Source: DATKMP01 sp035541775 (GTDB taxonomy: Bacteria; Bacteroidota; Ignavibacteria; UBA10030). Taken from it: a stretch of DNA of 14,840 nt. The notes below the pieces were generated by a model. That model was given only the letters and a program-made list of their open reading frames with translations. It had not been told where the DNA came from and ran no database searches. Positions 1 to 7,756 of this stretch are shown in pieces (positions within the stretch are counted from its first letter, which is position 1; each line of letters opens with the position of its first letter). The stretch lies in assembly GCA_035541775.1 (NCBI GenBank), contig DATKMP010000268.1, positions 1 through 14,840 of the forward strand. Direction: 5' to 3'. Made by a program: the position numbers and the translations under genes.

Positions 1-1646
1 AAACAAGTTTGACGATCGACGGCGTTCGTATCGTCGTCGATTCCGGATTGGCACGAACAGCATTATTCGATCCACGGCGCGGAATGTCAGGACTCGTGAC
101 CGTTCCGGTTTCCAAAGCTATCGCCGACCAGCGGCGCGGACGAGCAGGAAGACAGCAAGCCGGTGTGTGTTATCGCTTGTGGATGGAAAACGAACACGAA
201 GCGCTTCCGGACTTTCCGCAGCCGGAAATTAAAGTCACCGACCTATCGCAGCTTGCATTGGACTTTGCTTTGTGGGGAACTCCGAACGGCGAGCACTTGC
301 GCTTTCTCGATCCGCCTCCCGCACCGCATCTTGCACAGGCAAAAACATTATTGCGTCAATTGGATGCTGTGAACGATGACGGAAAATTAACGCCGCATGG
401 AAAAGCGATGGCATCGCTTCCTGTGCATCCACGTATTGCCAACATGCTCCTGCGCGGAAAAGAATTGAATATCGGCGCGCTTGCTTGCGATGTTGCCGCA
501 TTGTTGGAAGAACGAATCGGCGCTTCGCCGAAATCCGATATCAATCTTGTCGAACATCTGCACGGCATCGCACGCAGAAGCAAAACAGAAACAGCTTCGA
601 CGGAACGCATTGCTGCACAATCGCGGCGCCTGCGCTCGATACTCGACGTTCAGCAAACAAAAAAAATAATCGACGAATCGCTTGCAGGAATTCTTCTTGC
701 GTTTGCCTATCCGGAACGCGTGGCACGCAGACGTTCGCAAAAAGATTCGCGTTACCTTATGGCAGGCGGACAAACCGCGGTACTTCCCGCAAACAGTTTG
801 CTTGCTCGTGAAGAATTTCTTGCTGTCGGAGAAGTCGATGGCGCCAACACGGAAGTGCGCGTGTATCTCGCCGCTCCATTAGGTCGCTCGCAGATTGAAA
901 CGGCGTTCACTCAGGATATGACTGAAGAAGACGAATGCCGCTGGGATCATAAAGAGCAAGCGGTGATTGCACGACATGTAAAAAAATTCGGCGCACTGAT
1001 TCTTTCCGAACAAACGACAGAACCGGATGATGAAAAACTTTCTATGGCGATGTTAGATGGAATTCGTTCGATGGGCATTGAATGTTTGCCATGGGAAAAA
1101 GAATCGCGTGCCTTGCAAAAAAAAATCGAATGGCTTCGCAGCCATGCAAACATCACACAGCTTCCTGATTGCAGCGACAACGGATTGATGCAATCGTTAG
1201 AACGGTGGCTGCTTCCATTCCTTAATGGCATACGGAAAAAAGAACAGTTGAAGAATCTTGACCTTACAATGATTCTTCAATCGTACATCACCCAATCCTC
1301 CAATCTCCAAATCGATAGACTCGCGCCTTCGCATCTTCAATTACCAAGCGGTTCGCGTGTTGCATTGGATTATTCCGGCGAGCAGCCCGTACTTGCTGTG
1401 CGTTTGCAGGAATTATTCGGTCAGGTCGAAACGCCGACGATCTGCAATGGAAGTGTAAAAGTTTTAGTGCATTTACTTTCTCCTGCACATTGCCCGCTTG
1501 CAGTAACGCAGGATTTGCACAGCTTCTGGACGAACACGTATCCGGAAATCCGTACGCAGATGCGCGCACGCTATCCCAAGCACGTCTGGCCGGACGATCC
1601 GCTCACCGCCAAACCGACGAGTAAGACGAAGAGGTTTACGAAGTAA
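1..1646 (+). CDS. hrpB: ATP-dependent DEAH-box helicase HrpB, 5' part cut by window edge
   Basis: This is the C-terminal part of HrpB, a DEAH-box (SF2) ATP-dependent RNA helicase-like protein of bacteria whose cellular role is poorly defined. The reading frame is already open at base 3 and begins TSLTIDGVR, which corresponds to helicase motif V, so the true start and the Walker A/B motifs lie outside the window. Motif VI, QRRGRAGR, is at bases 129-152 and carries the arginines that contact ATP. A helicase-associated winged-helix/ratchet region follows (about bases 240-600, including LTPHGKAMASLPVHPRIANMLL). The HrpB-specific C-terminal domain ends with RYPKHVWPDDP, a typical HrpB ending. About 547 residues are present, against roughly 800 for full-length members. 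The last codons encode a basic tail (PTSKTKRFTK), and part of its DNA recurs at 12333. Assignment is confident from the ordered motifs. Confidence 0.93.
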   Translation, partial: TSLTIDGVRIVVDSGLARTALFDPRRGMSGLVTVPVSKAIADQRRGRAGRQQAGVCYRLWMENEHEALPDFPQPEIKVTDLSQLALDFALWGTPNGEHLRFLDPPPAPHLAQAKTLLRQLDAVNDDGKLTPHGKAMASLPVHPRIANMLLRGKELNIGALACDVAALLEERIGASPKSDINLVEHLHGIARRSKTETASTERIAAQSRRLRSILDVQQTKKIIDESLAGILLAFAYPERVARRRSQKDSRYLMAGGQTAVLPANSLLAREEFLAVGEVDGANTEVRVYLAAPLGRSQIETAFTQDMTEEDECRWDHKEQAVIARHVKKFGALILSEQTTEPDDEKLSMAMLDGIRSMGIECLPWEKESRALQKKIEWLRSHANITQLPDCSDNGLMQSLERWLLPFLNGIRKKEQLKNLDLTMILQSYITQSSNLQIDRLAPSHLQLPSGSRVALDYSGEQPVLAVRLQELFGQVETPTICNGSVKVLVHLLSPAHCPLAVTQDLHSFWTNTYPEIRTQMRARYPKHVWPDDPLTAKPTSKTKRFTK

Positions 1647-2006
1647 TGTGTTGAGCAGTGCCGCAAAATTCTCATCGTAATGAGTTCATAGTTATTTGTT
1701 CTTCGTGAAATGATTCGCACACTCATTCGAACGATAGGCGTAAGCATCCGAATGATTTGCACAATCGTCTGAGCAACCTGCGCACACAAATCAAGATCGA
1801 AAAACAGACATAAAGCAAGAATATTGAATTAGCAAGCGGGAAGTTATAGGCGACCAGCATTCAAGGAAATGTTGGCGAATATGGATGAATGAAATAAATG
1901 CCGACGTATTGCTCGAAATTTTTTACATTCCATATTTTTTAAGGGATCAATTTATGAGGATAGCATCGTTATCGAAACATACTGTCCTTCATATATTTTC
2001 ATAATG
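1647..2006. other. Spacer between convergent hrpB and the STAS-like gene
   Basis: I see no gene in this 360-base stretch. A near-identical 11-base direct repeat (atgattcgcac / atgatttgcac) lies at 1710-1720 and 1752-1762, with an inverted pair tcattcg/cgaatga at 1723-1729 and 1749-1755 between and beside the copies. A second inverted pair, gatagcat/atgctatc (1959-1966 and 2004-2011), runs into the stop codon of the downstream minus-strand gene. Either could form a hairpin at the meeting point of the two converging transcripts, but neither has the GC-rich stem plus T-run of a convincing terminator. Confidence 0.4.
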
Positions 2007-2438
2007 CTATCTTATATTTTTTTCAAAGGGATCGAGAGATAAATCTAACAACGGAATATTTCTTTTTTCCCGACCTTCATTAATCCATTGCAAGGCATTT
2101 GTTTTATTTCTGAAAACAGAAAACTTATGACATTGTTGCAATTCTCGAAATGTTTCCGACATGCGAGACAAAGCAAACGCCAAATTGCCGGATGCAACTC
2201 TTGCGTGATATGACTCTCTATCCAATATTGGTATAGCTGAAAGAACTCGGATATCTGTCGAGCTCAATGGGATATGTTCTACTTGCTCTAAAGAATCAAT
2301 GATATCAAAAGAGGGATCAAAATTATTGTCATCTTTTACCGATTGATAATAATCGACTACATCCTGTTTTGTTACATTCTCAAAATAGACACCGACAATA
2401 AGTCTGCGACTTGTATCGATACGATGCGAATAACCCAT
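2007..2438 (-). CDS. Small STAS/SpoIIAA-like domain protein
   Basis: A 143-residue soluble protein with the layout of the bacterial STAS/SpoIIAA-like family. An N-terminal strand pair (RRLIVGVYFENVTKQDVVDYY, residues 11-31) is followed by DPSFDIIDSLEQVE (41-54), the usual place of the 'Dxxxv' strand. Then come HARVASGNLAFALSRMSET (78-96) and FSVFRNKTNALQWI (106-119), which matches the family ending in which a modified residue name is followed by 'eAlaWL'. No signal peptide or membrane segment is visible. The start is supported by AAGGGA eight bases upstream of the ATG. The gene lies downstream of mcp-cheW on the same strand, but a 202-base gap with its own possible promoter suggests separate expression. 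The biochemical function is unknown; a regulatory or partner-binding role is inferred from the fold only. Confidence 0.65.
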   Translation of the reverse strand: MGYSHRIDTSRRLIVGVYFENVTKQDVVDYYQSVKDDNNFDPSFDIIDSLEQVEHIPLSSTDIRVLSAIPILDRESYHARVASGNLAFALSRMSETFRELQQCHKFSVFRNKTNALQWINEGREKRNIPLLDLSLDPFEKNIR

Positions 2439-2508
2439 TGCATAAATCCCTTTCCATTGTTTCGCTCTTTGTTTTTTATTCGCTAAATTACAATGAACCT
2501 TTCATGCA

Positions 2509-2540
2509 ATTATAATATTTTTTTATTCTCTAACGTGCAA
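2509..2540 (-). promoter_or_regulatory. Possible promoter of the STAS-like gene
   Basis: Read on the minus strand, TTGCAC (2540-2535) is followed by an AT-rich spacer and TATAAT (2514-2509), with 20 bases between the boxes. An overlapping TATTAT alternative gives 17. The gene start is about 70 bases further on. The match is by eye, and promoters of the Bacteroidota type differ from this consensus, so this is tentative. Confidence 0.3.
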
Positions 2541-2598
2541 AATATATTCCTCCCCCGAAACCGACGGCAGACATACTCGAAGCCGCTTCCTGCATAGT

Positions 2599-2630
2599 GA
2601 ACAGCGGCTCCAAGAACGGAACCGCTGTTC
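2599..2630 (-). terminator. Hairpin just downstream of cheW
   Basis: A 9-base stem, gaacagcgg (2599-2607) with ccgctgttc (2622-2630), is extended by tcc/gga after one mismatch and lies 10 bases past the cheW stop. There is no T-run after it on the minus strand, so it may be a processing or mRNA-stabilising hairpin, or a weak terminator. Confidence 0.45.
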
Positions 2631-2640
2631 CTATAGAATA

Positions 2641-3138
2641 TTACGCCGCCTGTTTTATTTGATCATGGAGATCATCAAGAAGCAGCATCTCCAGATCCAG
2701 CAATATGAGCAGCCGATCATCTAACTTTCCGACGGCTTTAATATATTTGGTATCGATATCTGCAACGAGTGCCGGCGGCGGTTCCGTAACATTCTTCGGA
2801 ATGCGCAGCACTTCGTTGACACTATCGACAACAAAGCCGATAATTTTCCCGTTTAATTCCACAACGACAATGCGGCTGTTTCGATCATGATCGCGGCGCT
2901 CCATTCCGAATCTGCTCCGCAGATCGACGATCGGAATTACTTTTCCGCGTAAATTGATGACACCATCGACATACGGCGGGGTGTTGGGAACTTGCGTAAT
3001 CTCCAGCATGCGTATGATTTCCTGCACTTTCAAAATATCGACGCCGAATTCTTCATCGCCTATTTTGAAGCTGACTAACTGGAGTAACTCTGTGACTGCT
3101 CCCGAAGATTGAATAGTTTGTGATTCTGTCATAGCCAT
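2641..3138 (-). CDS. cheW: Chemotaxis coupling protein CheW
   Basis: CheW is the cytoplasmic SH3-like adaptor that links chemoreceptors to the histidine kinase CheA. The 165-residue protein carries the family landmarks in order: LLQLVSFKIGDEEFGVDILKVQEIIR (about 18-43), TPPYVDGVINLRGKVIPIVDLRSRFG (53-78, containing the conserved NLRGxVIPvvDLr), and IIGFVVDSVNEVLRI (98-112). It ends with a short acidic/amphipathic tail. It starts 6 bases after the stop of the upstream receptor gene, so the two are almost certainly co-transcribed and probably translationally coupled. Two ATGs compete. The first (3138) is only two bases from AAGGGA, while the second (3132, giving MTESQ) sits eight bases away and fits ribosome binding better. 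No cheA, cheY, cheR or cheB is present here, so this is a satellite receptor-adaptor pair. Confidence 0.95.
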   Translation of the reverse strand: MAMTESQTIQSSGAVTELLQLVSFKIGDEEFGVDILKVQEIIRMLEITQVPNTPPYVDGVINLRGKVIPIVDLRSRFGMERRDHDRNSRIVVVELNGKIIGFVVDSVNEVLRIPKNVTEPPPALVADIDTKYIKAVGKLDDRLLILLDLEMLLLDDLHDQIKQAA

Positions 3139-3144
3139 ATTCCC

Positions 3145-4884
3145 TTATACTTCATGTGAAACAAGTTTTCCGTTCGCGCGAACTGCTAAATTCGATTTCG
3201 TCTTTTCCGACCTCGCGGCACTTGAAACCTGTTTCGTAACAGGATGGCCCGTCTCCGAAAGTTTGAATCGTGTAACTATTTGCGTCAGGTCTTCCGTAAG
3301 GCGATTCAAATCCTCTGCGGCATGAGCAATCTGTTGTGTGCCGGTTGCAGTTTGATTCGTGACTGCGCTGATCGCTTCCACATTCTTGCTGATCTGTTCG
3401 CTGGCACTGGATTGCTCTTCACTTGCAGCCGCAATCTGGTTCACCATATCGGTTACTCGTTGCGATATATTCACAATCTCTTTTAACGATACTCCGGCTT
3501 TATCGGCCAATTGCATACCTTCATCGACTTTCTGCGTGCCTTGTTCCATCGCATTCACAGCGCCGACCGTTTCACTCTGAATTTTTTTAATCATTCCGGC
3601 GATTTCTTTTGTCGCTTTCGTGGTTCGTTCTGCAAGTTTTCTCACTTCGTCCGCAACCACTGCAAATCCGCGCCCTTGTTCGCCGGCTCGCGCCGCCTCA
3701 ATGGCTGCATTCAATGCCAATAGATTCGTCTGATCTGCTATATCATCGATCACTCCGATAATTTCTCCAATTTGATCGCTCGATTTGCCGAGTTCTTTTA
3801 CGGTATCGGCAGATTTTTTTACCACATTGGCAATGGTATTCATTCCCGCTATCGTATCTTCGACCACTTTTCCGCCTTGTTCTGCAGCATGTTTCGCTTC
3901 TCTGGCAGTATCGGCAGTGTTCGATGCGTTCTTCGAGTTCTCGATGATCGTCTTCGTCATTTCTTCTACAGCACTTGCTACTTCACCGGCTTGACTGGTT
4001 TGCTCTTGTACTCCGGCGGCCATCTCTTCTGTGCTGCTGCTGATTTGTGTACTGGCACTGGCGACTGTGGCTGATGATTCGGCTATTTGCGAGATCGTCT
4101 CGTTCAAATATTTTGTCATGTGAATCATCGAATTCGCTATAAGACCAAATTCATCTTTTCCATGATACTTCACTTCCACTGTTAGGTCGCCTCCAGCCAT
4201 CTTTTCAAGAGAAGCAGCAATCCGTGTTGTAAGGGAGACAAAAAACCGCGTTGTAAATACGCCCATGCCGATAGCAACTGCGCCGCCCATAAAAAGAATC
4301 AACAATATTTCTGTCGTCGCTGTTTTGGCTGCCTCTTGATTTGTATCGGCGACCTGTTGCGCTTGCTCGATTTGAGCATTGATAAGCCCATCAATACTTT
4401 TATCTAATGTCGTAAGAATGGATGCGCCCGATCCTTGTGTTAGCGACATCGCTTCTTCATTTCTTCCATCAAGTGCAAGTTGGACAAATTGTTCACGAAG
4501 TGGTACATATTCTTTATACGCACTTTGAAGATCGTCAAAGATTTTTCGTTCAGAACTTATCTGAATGGTTTTTTCGTATGAAGAGAGATATTTTTCAAAT
4601 GACTCTCCATATTCCCGGACTTTTTGCGAAGAAGCCTGTTTCTCTGAAAACGACTTTTTAAGCATTACATTCAACCTCTCAGCACGCATATTGAGGTATG
4701 CCTTTTGAGCATTGGCAAGGTCTCTGAGTGCAAGTGTTTGATTTCTATATAAGCCATCGTCGCGTTCAGCGACGGAACGAACACTCATAATACCCATATA
4801 CCCGATCATCGTCGCAACAAACGCCATGATGCCAAAAACTAATAAAAGTTTTTTCCCGGTTTTTAAATCATTAAACCACTGCAT
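3145..4884 (-). CDS. Methyl-accepting chemotaxis protein with 4-helix-bundle sensor and HAMP
   Basis: A transmembrane chemoreceptor of about 579 residues. Segment order: a short cytoplasmic start MQWFNDLKTGKK; TM1 at about 11-33; a periplasmic, wholly helical region at about 34-190 resembling the 4HB_MCP ligand-binding bundle; TM2 at about 192-216 (ILLILFMGGAVAIGMGVF); HAMP at about 213-266; then a long coiled-coil signalling domain. The hairpin tip that binds CheA/CheW is unmistakable at about 374-420 (IGVIDDIADQTNLLALNAA followed by IEAARAGEQGRGFAVVADEV). The heptad-patterned stretches on either side carry candidate methylation Glu/Gln residues. No C-terminal CheR-tethering pentapeptide is seen. 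I chose the start at 4884 because AGGAGG lies seven bases upstream; the frame is open 17 codons further upstream, but without a ribosome site. The ligand cannot be read from the sequence. cheW follows directly. Confidence 0.95.
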   Translation of the reverse strand: MQWFNDLKTGKKLLLVFGIMAFVATMIGYMGIMSVRSVAERDDGLYRNQTLALRDLANAQKAYLNMRAERLNVMLKKSFSEKQASSQKVREYGESFEKYLSSYEKTIQISSERKIFDDLQSAYKEYVPLREQFVQLALDGRNEEAMSLTQGSGASILTTLDKSIDGLINAQIEQAQQVADTNQEAAKTATTEILLILFMGGAVAIGMGVFTTRFFVSLTTRIAASLEKMAGGDLTVEVKYHGKDEFGLIANSMIHMTKYLNETISQIAESSATVASASTQISSSTEEMAAGVQEQTSQAGEVASAVEEMTKTIIENSKNASNTADTAREAKHAAEQGGKVVEDTIAGMNTIANVVKKSADTVKELGKSSDQIGEIIGVIDDIADQTNLLALNAAIEAARAGEQGRGFAVVADEVRKLAERTTKATKEIAGMIKKIQSETVGAVNAMEQGTQKVDEGMQLADKAGVSLKEIVNISQRVTDMVNQIAAASEEQSSASEQISKNVEAISAVTNQTATGTQQIAHAAEDLNRLTEDLTQIVTRFKLSETGHPVTKQVSSAARSEKTKSNLAVRANGKLVSHEV

Positions 4885-4891
4885 AATAAAT

Positions 4892-4897
4892 CCTCCT
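4892..4897 (-). promoter_or_regulatory. Ribosome binding site fixing the mcp start
   Basis: AGGAGG on the minus strand, seven bases before the ATG at 4884. It selects that ATG over the in-frame ATG at 4935. Confidence 0.85.
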
Positions 4898-5312
4898 AAA
4901 AAAGTATGTAAGAAAATTTTCGCTTCCACCCGCAATGCCCCCGTTCAACTACCATTAAGCGAACGTAAATTGCAATTCATTACTTAACAATTATTGTACC
5001 AAAATCGAGAGGTGCGTCGCAGAACGATTGTTCGTTTTCGCTTACAGAAATTATTTATAATTTGAACAATATTCATCACCTGTAGAACAATTCCATCCAT
5101 ACAGTATTTCAAATTCATAATGCATCGTACGCTGAATATGTGGCCTCCTCCATTCAAGAAAAAAGGAAATCCACACAATGAAGGGTGCTCATTCTCTTTG
5201 CACCAAGGGAAGAGAACAAGAGAATAGCCCTGCGGAAACTCTTTTTCAAAACGTGCCATAGTATGAACATTTAAGAATAGATGTTTTACCTACATTATCT
5301 GAGGATCATTAG

Positions 5313-5471
5313 GAATGCCTGCCCGTCGGAGACAAGAATGATCTACCAAACATTATCTGGTGGAACACGCTTGCCTACTGGCAAGCAGGCATTTGTGCGT
5401 GTTTATTGGAACAACCAAGAATGCCTGCCTGTCGGCAGACCGGAATGTTCTACCAGCAGGAATATTCTACC
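5313..5471. repeat. Imperfect direct repeats with REP-like palindromes
   Basis: Two ~36-base units starting gaatgcctgcc lie at 5313-5348 and 5419-5455 and agree at most positions, both ending in tctacca. A shorter third piece (ggaatattctacc) is at 5459-5471. Another small repeat, acattatctg, occurs at 5292-5301 and 5350-5359. Between and within them are hairpins gcttgcc-tact-ggcaagc (5369-5386) and ctgcc-tgtc-ggcag (5425-5438). A related sequence occurs near 12125. The look is that of REP-type extragenic palindromes. Confidence 0.6.
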
Positions 5472-5544
5472 GACAGAAGAAATAATCTATCATAATTTTT
5501 TATTCAGGGAATAATATACAAATGTGTGTAAGTAAAGAGCAATC

Positions 5545-5578
5545 ATTCTGCCGGAATGTGGGAACATACCGGCAGAAT
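5545..5578 (-). terminator. Strong hairpin between DUF6266-like gene end and spacer
   Basis: A perfect 10-base stem, attctgccgg (5545-5554) with ccggcagaat (5569-5578), continues inward as atgt/acat around a four-base loop after one mismatch. It starts 18 bases past the stop of the minus-strand gene at 5596, the right place for a terminator. The longer T-run lies on the + side (aatttta), so it may act in both directions. Confidence 0.55.
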
Positions 5579-5595
5579 TTTATCTTCACTACAGA

Positions 5596-6282
5596 TTATG
5601 TGATTGCAAAGGTGACCGAATAATGCACCATATTGCCATCGTCATTCAAAGTGAAAAGTGCATAGATGGTTTTATGAAGAGCATATTTCGGGAAGACCAA
5701 TGCGTCTTGATTGGATAAAGAAGCGTTCAACGTTAGTGCCGTATCCAATTTAAGCGGTTGCTGTGCGGAAAGAAGCGGCACCAAATAATAATTCGGCAGC
5801 GAATGATCGGACGGACTGCTTAAGCAAACAATCACTGCAAGCTGGATATTTTTTTCCACATTCAAATCGATTCCTGCATTGGTACCGATCGGCTGTGTAA
5901 CGACTTGAATACCCGATGCCGAAATTACCGTGCTCGTTATTCCGGCACTGAACCCAAATAACGGGGTCAGGCGTGTTTGTTCCGTGATGGAATCGACAGA
6001 GACTAAATCGTAATCATCCGAAATAATCTGATTGAACGCCGAATTCCCTGCCTCCGCATTGTCCTGCCATGCGGCTTTTAACGCATCGATTCCCGTTACC
6101 TGCGACGCAAATTTTGTGAGGAACCGAAATTTTAAACGGCGGTTGACGGAGTCTTCGTCATCGGGGGCGTTGATCGTTCCGGGACGAGTAGAGATAATTT
6201 GTTTTCCATCACGTTGACGGAATGCCAGATCACCGACAGAACCACGAAGTCTGCCGATGACCGATTTTGATACTTGTGCCAT
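5596..6282 (-). CDS. DUF6266-like hypothetical protein
   Basis: A 228-residue protein of unknown function. The N-terminus MAQVSKSVIGRLRGSVGDLAFRQRDGKQIISTRPG and the following NRRLKFRFLTKFASQV resemble the opening of DUF6266 proteins of Bacteroidota, which begin with a Gly-rich 'GxlGkvGxvvgxxxkGxxyiRsxP' block and then a Q/R-rich helix. The remainder is predicted beta-rich with alternating hydrophobic/polar stretches (residues about 90-228). No signal peptide, membrane helix or catalytic motif is visible. The start is supported by AAGGAA seven bases upstream of the ATG. It stands alone: the neighbours are a repeat-rich spacer on one side and the divergent sigma-factor gene on the other. The family label is from memory of the N-terminal pattern and is tentative; that it is a real gene is much more certain. 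Confidence 0.6.
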   Translation of the reverse strand: MAQVSKSVIGRLRGSVGDLAFRQRDGKQIISTRPGTINAPDDEDSVNRRLKFRFLTKFASQVTGIDALKAAWQDNAEAGNSAFNQIISDDYDLVSVDSITEQTRLTPLFGFSAGITSTVISASGIQVVTQPIGTNAGIDLNVEKNIQLAVIVCLSSPSDHSLPNYYLVPLLSAQQPLKLDTALTLNASLSNQDALVFPKYALHKTIYALFTLNDDGNMVHYSVTFAIT

Positions 6283-6788
6283 AATATGTTTCCTTGTTAA
6301 TAGGTATTAGGTTTTGGGTTTTGGGATTTAGTTCTGAGAACAGCAATTTGCTTTTAGCTCATAATTGTTCATTCATCGTTTTTCATTGCAAGAAAAGGCG
6401 GAGACCGATCTACAATCCGACCATAATTTCTTTCAAGAAAAAAACAGGCTATCGAATGCTTATGAATCATGTATGCCACGACTATCAAACACCTATGAAT
6501 GAAGTATGGAATAACTATGAAACAGCTATGGATGATGTATGGGTGAACAATAGGTGAAGTATGAAGCATGTATGAATTAAGAATAGAATACAGAACGCTG
6601 AATAAGGTTGATGAACTATTTTTTTTCATGATGTATTGTTTTCGCCTGTACGATATAATACTTTTGAGAGAGACTATTTTTCCAAAAGCAGCGATTCTTT
6701 TTTTATCAGACACGGAAAAATTTGTATTTTGAAAAGTATTAGTAGTATACCGGATGGGATGTAAGGACAACTACACACGAGGCAAGAT
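6283..6788. other. Divergent spacer carrying tandem repeats
   Basis: This 506-base spacer separates divergent genes and should hold both promoters. It begins with a G/T-rich stretch (ggttttgggttttggga, 6310-6326), then the 33-base repeats at 6462-6593, then about 190 AT-rich bases before the sigma-factor gene. Overlapping frames exist on both strands (6369-6770 minus, 6294-6557 plus), but both run through the repeat and have no recognisable protein signature. Confidence 0.5.
6462..6593. repeat. Four degenerate 33-base tandem repeats
   Basis: Units start at 6462, 6495, 6528 and 6561. The first 14 positions follow ATGaAtnATGTATG in all four copies; units 1 and 2 agree at 25 of 33 positions and units 2 and 3 at 20 of 33. 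The period is a multiple of three, and on + the units read as 11-residue blocks (MNHVCHDYQTP, MNEVWNNYETA, MDDVWVNNR-stop). Confidence 0.75.
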
Positions 6789-7371
6789 ATGGCATCGTCA
6801 CAGGGAGAGCATATCGACACTGTTTTGCTGCACGACATCGGCATCTATCAGGAATGGATTGCGTTTGCACAAACCAAATTACGCCATTGCGCAGCGAAAA
6901 AACTTCGGAGATTGTACACGGGCGAAGATATTGTGCATGAACTGTTCGTCAAACTTTCGACCGGAGAACGGCGATGGGACCAGGAGAAGTATCCCGATCT
7001 GCACAATTATTTTTTTTCTGTTGATCAAAAGCCATATCGACAACCTTGCCGGCAAAGAGCAGCATTGCGTCAATATCTCGGAAGATTTTCTGCTCCAGTA
7101 TTCGGGAAACGACCGCGAGCATGATGCATCGTTCCTTCTCTCCTTACATTTGAACAGCGGCCTCATAGAGCAATGCGTGCAGATGCTGCAACACGATATT
7201 TACTGCATGCTTATTTTTCTTTACACCATCGATGGAATGAAAAACCATGAAATTGCAAAAGCGATGCGGCTTTCCGTTTCCGAGGTCGAGAATGCCAAGA
7301 AGCGCTTTCAGCGAAAACTCCATCCTTTATTTGAAAAATTTTACGACAAGAAAATTGAGTTGAAGTGCTGA
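6789..7371 (+). pseudogene. ECF-type RNA polymerase sigma factor gene, frameshifted at a T8 run
   Basis: Two overlapping frames together spell one sigma-70-family protein of about 193 residues. The first (6789 to about 7017) gives MASSQGEHID...GEDIVHELFVKL (residues 45-56, region 2) and ends in KYPDLHNYFF. The second (about 7018-7371) continues LLIKSHIDNLAGKEQH and carries the region-4 helix-turn-helix, IDGMKNHEIAKAMRLSVSEVENAKKRFQRKL. The join is at eight T (7010-7017); one T fewer would restore a continuous frame. Without the correction the first frame runs on to 7124 with an unrelated tail and lacks region 4. GAGG lies six bases before the ATG. No anti-sigma/FecR gene follows. The shift could be a true inactivating mutation, slippage-dependent expression, or a sequencing error. 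Confidence 0.75.
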
Positions 7372-7446
7372 TTACGAGCAAGAAGCCATACGTTTTTTAT
7401 GTTCTTTAGAAAAGATGAACGAGTAACATCGTATGAAATGGATATT

Positions 7447-7470
7447 ACTTTCTTTAAGGGTAAAGAAAGT
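7447..7470. repeat. Hairpin repeat, copy 1 (acttTCTTT family)
   Basis: A perfect 10-base stem, actttcttta (7447-7456) with taaagaaagt (7461-7470), around a four-base loop. It is closely related to the hairpin at 11838-11863, and both are followed by 'ata/atc' and purine-rich sequence. Confidence 0.7.
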
Positions 7471-7732
7471 ATCAAAGAAACCTCTGGCGAAATAAATACG
7501 TTCATCTCGAAACAATAGTTATGAGTGGATGTTTTAGCATTAGGATGTAGAATGATATTATATTGAAAATATTATTGGAAGAAAATTCTGTGTGACGGGG
7601 TTAACTTCCGTTATTTCGCCAGTCTAATGGGTATGATTGTCTGCATTGGGATGTCTGTGACGAGGATAATTGGAATGATTCAATCCCTGTTATGGGTTGA
7701 ACCTCTACCTTTTGTCTTTGCGAGGAGTGAAA

Positions 7733-7756
7733 CAAGCAGGAGTTAAATCCTGCTTG
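7733..7756. repeat. Hairpin repeat with 9-base stem
   Basis: caagcagga (7733-7741) pairs perfectly with tcctgcttg (7748-7756) around gttaaa. It is bracketed by cgagg (7721-7725) and cctcg (7772-7776), which can pair and extend the structure. There is no T-run immediately after the inner stem except 'acttttag', so a terminator role is possible but weak. Confidence 0.6.

Larger units (their letters stand above)
4885..5595. other. Repeat-bearing spacer upstream of mcp
   Basis: I see no convincing gene in these 711 bases. The half next to mcp presumably holds its promoter, but no clear boxes stand out. A 91-codon minus-strand frame at 4984-5259 has no recognisable domain and no good ribosome site. 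The half from about 5290 to 5472 is made of imperfect repeats and small palindromes, described separately. The strong hairpin at 5545-5578 closes the stretch. Confidence 0.5.

Noticed and set aside
4885..4935. 17-codon longer start for the chemoreceptor
   Set aside because: The upstream ATG has no ribosome site, whereas AGGAGG stands seven bases before the ATG at 4884, and the shorter N-terminus MQWFNDLKTGKK is typical of this receptor type.
4984..5259. Minus-strand frame of 91 codons upstream of mcp
   Set aside because: No recognisable domain, Cys/Phe/Trp-rich composition typical of non-coding frames, and no good ribosome site.
5281..5514. Plus-strand frame of 77 codons
   Set aside because: It consists of the imperfect repeat and palindromes read in one frame; composition is not protein-like.
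6294..6557. Plus-strand frame of 87 codons ending in 11-residue repeats
   Set aside because: Only the repeat part has any pattern; the upstream part is low-complexity and has no plausible ribosome site. Kept as a remark under the repeat rather than as a gene.
6369..6770. Minus-strand frame of 133 codons with hydrophobic repeats
   Set aside because: The hydrophobic periodicity comes from reading the 33-base repeats backwards; it has no ribosome site and overlaps the promoter region of the sigma-factor gene.
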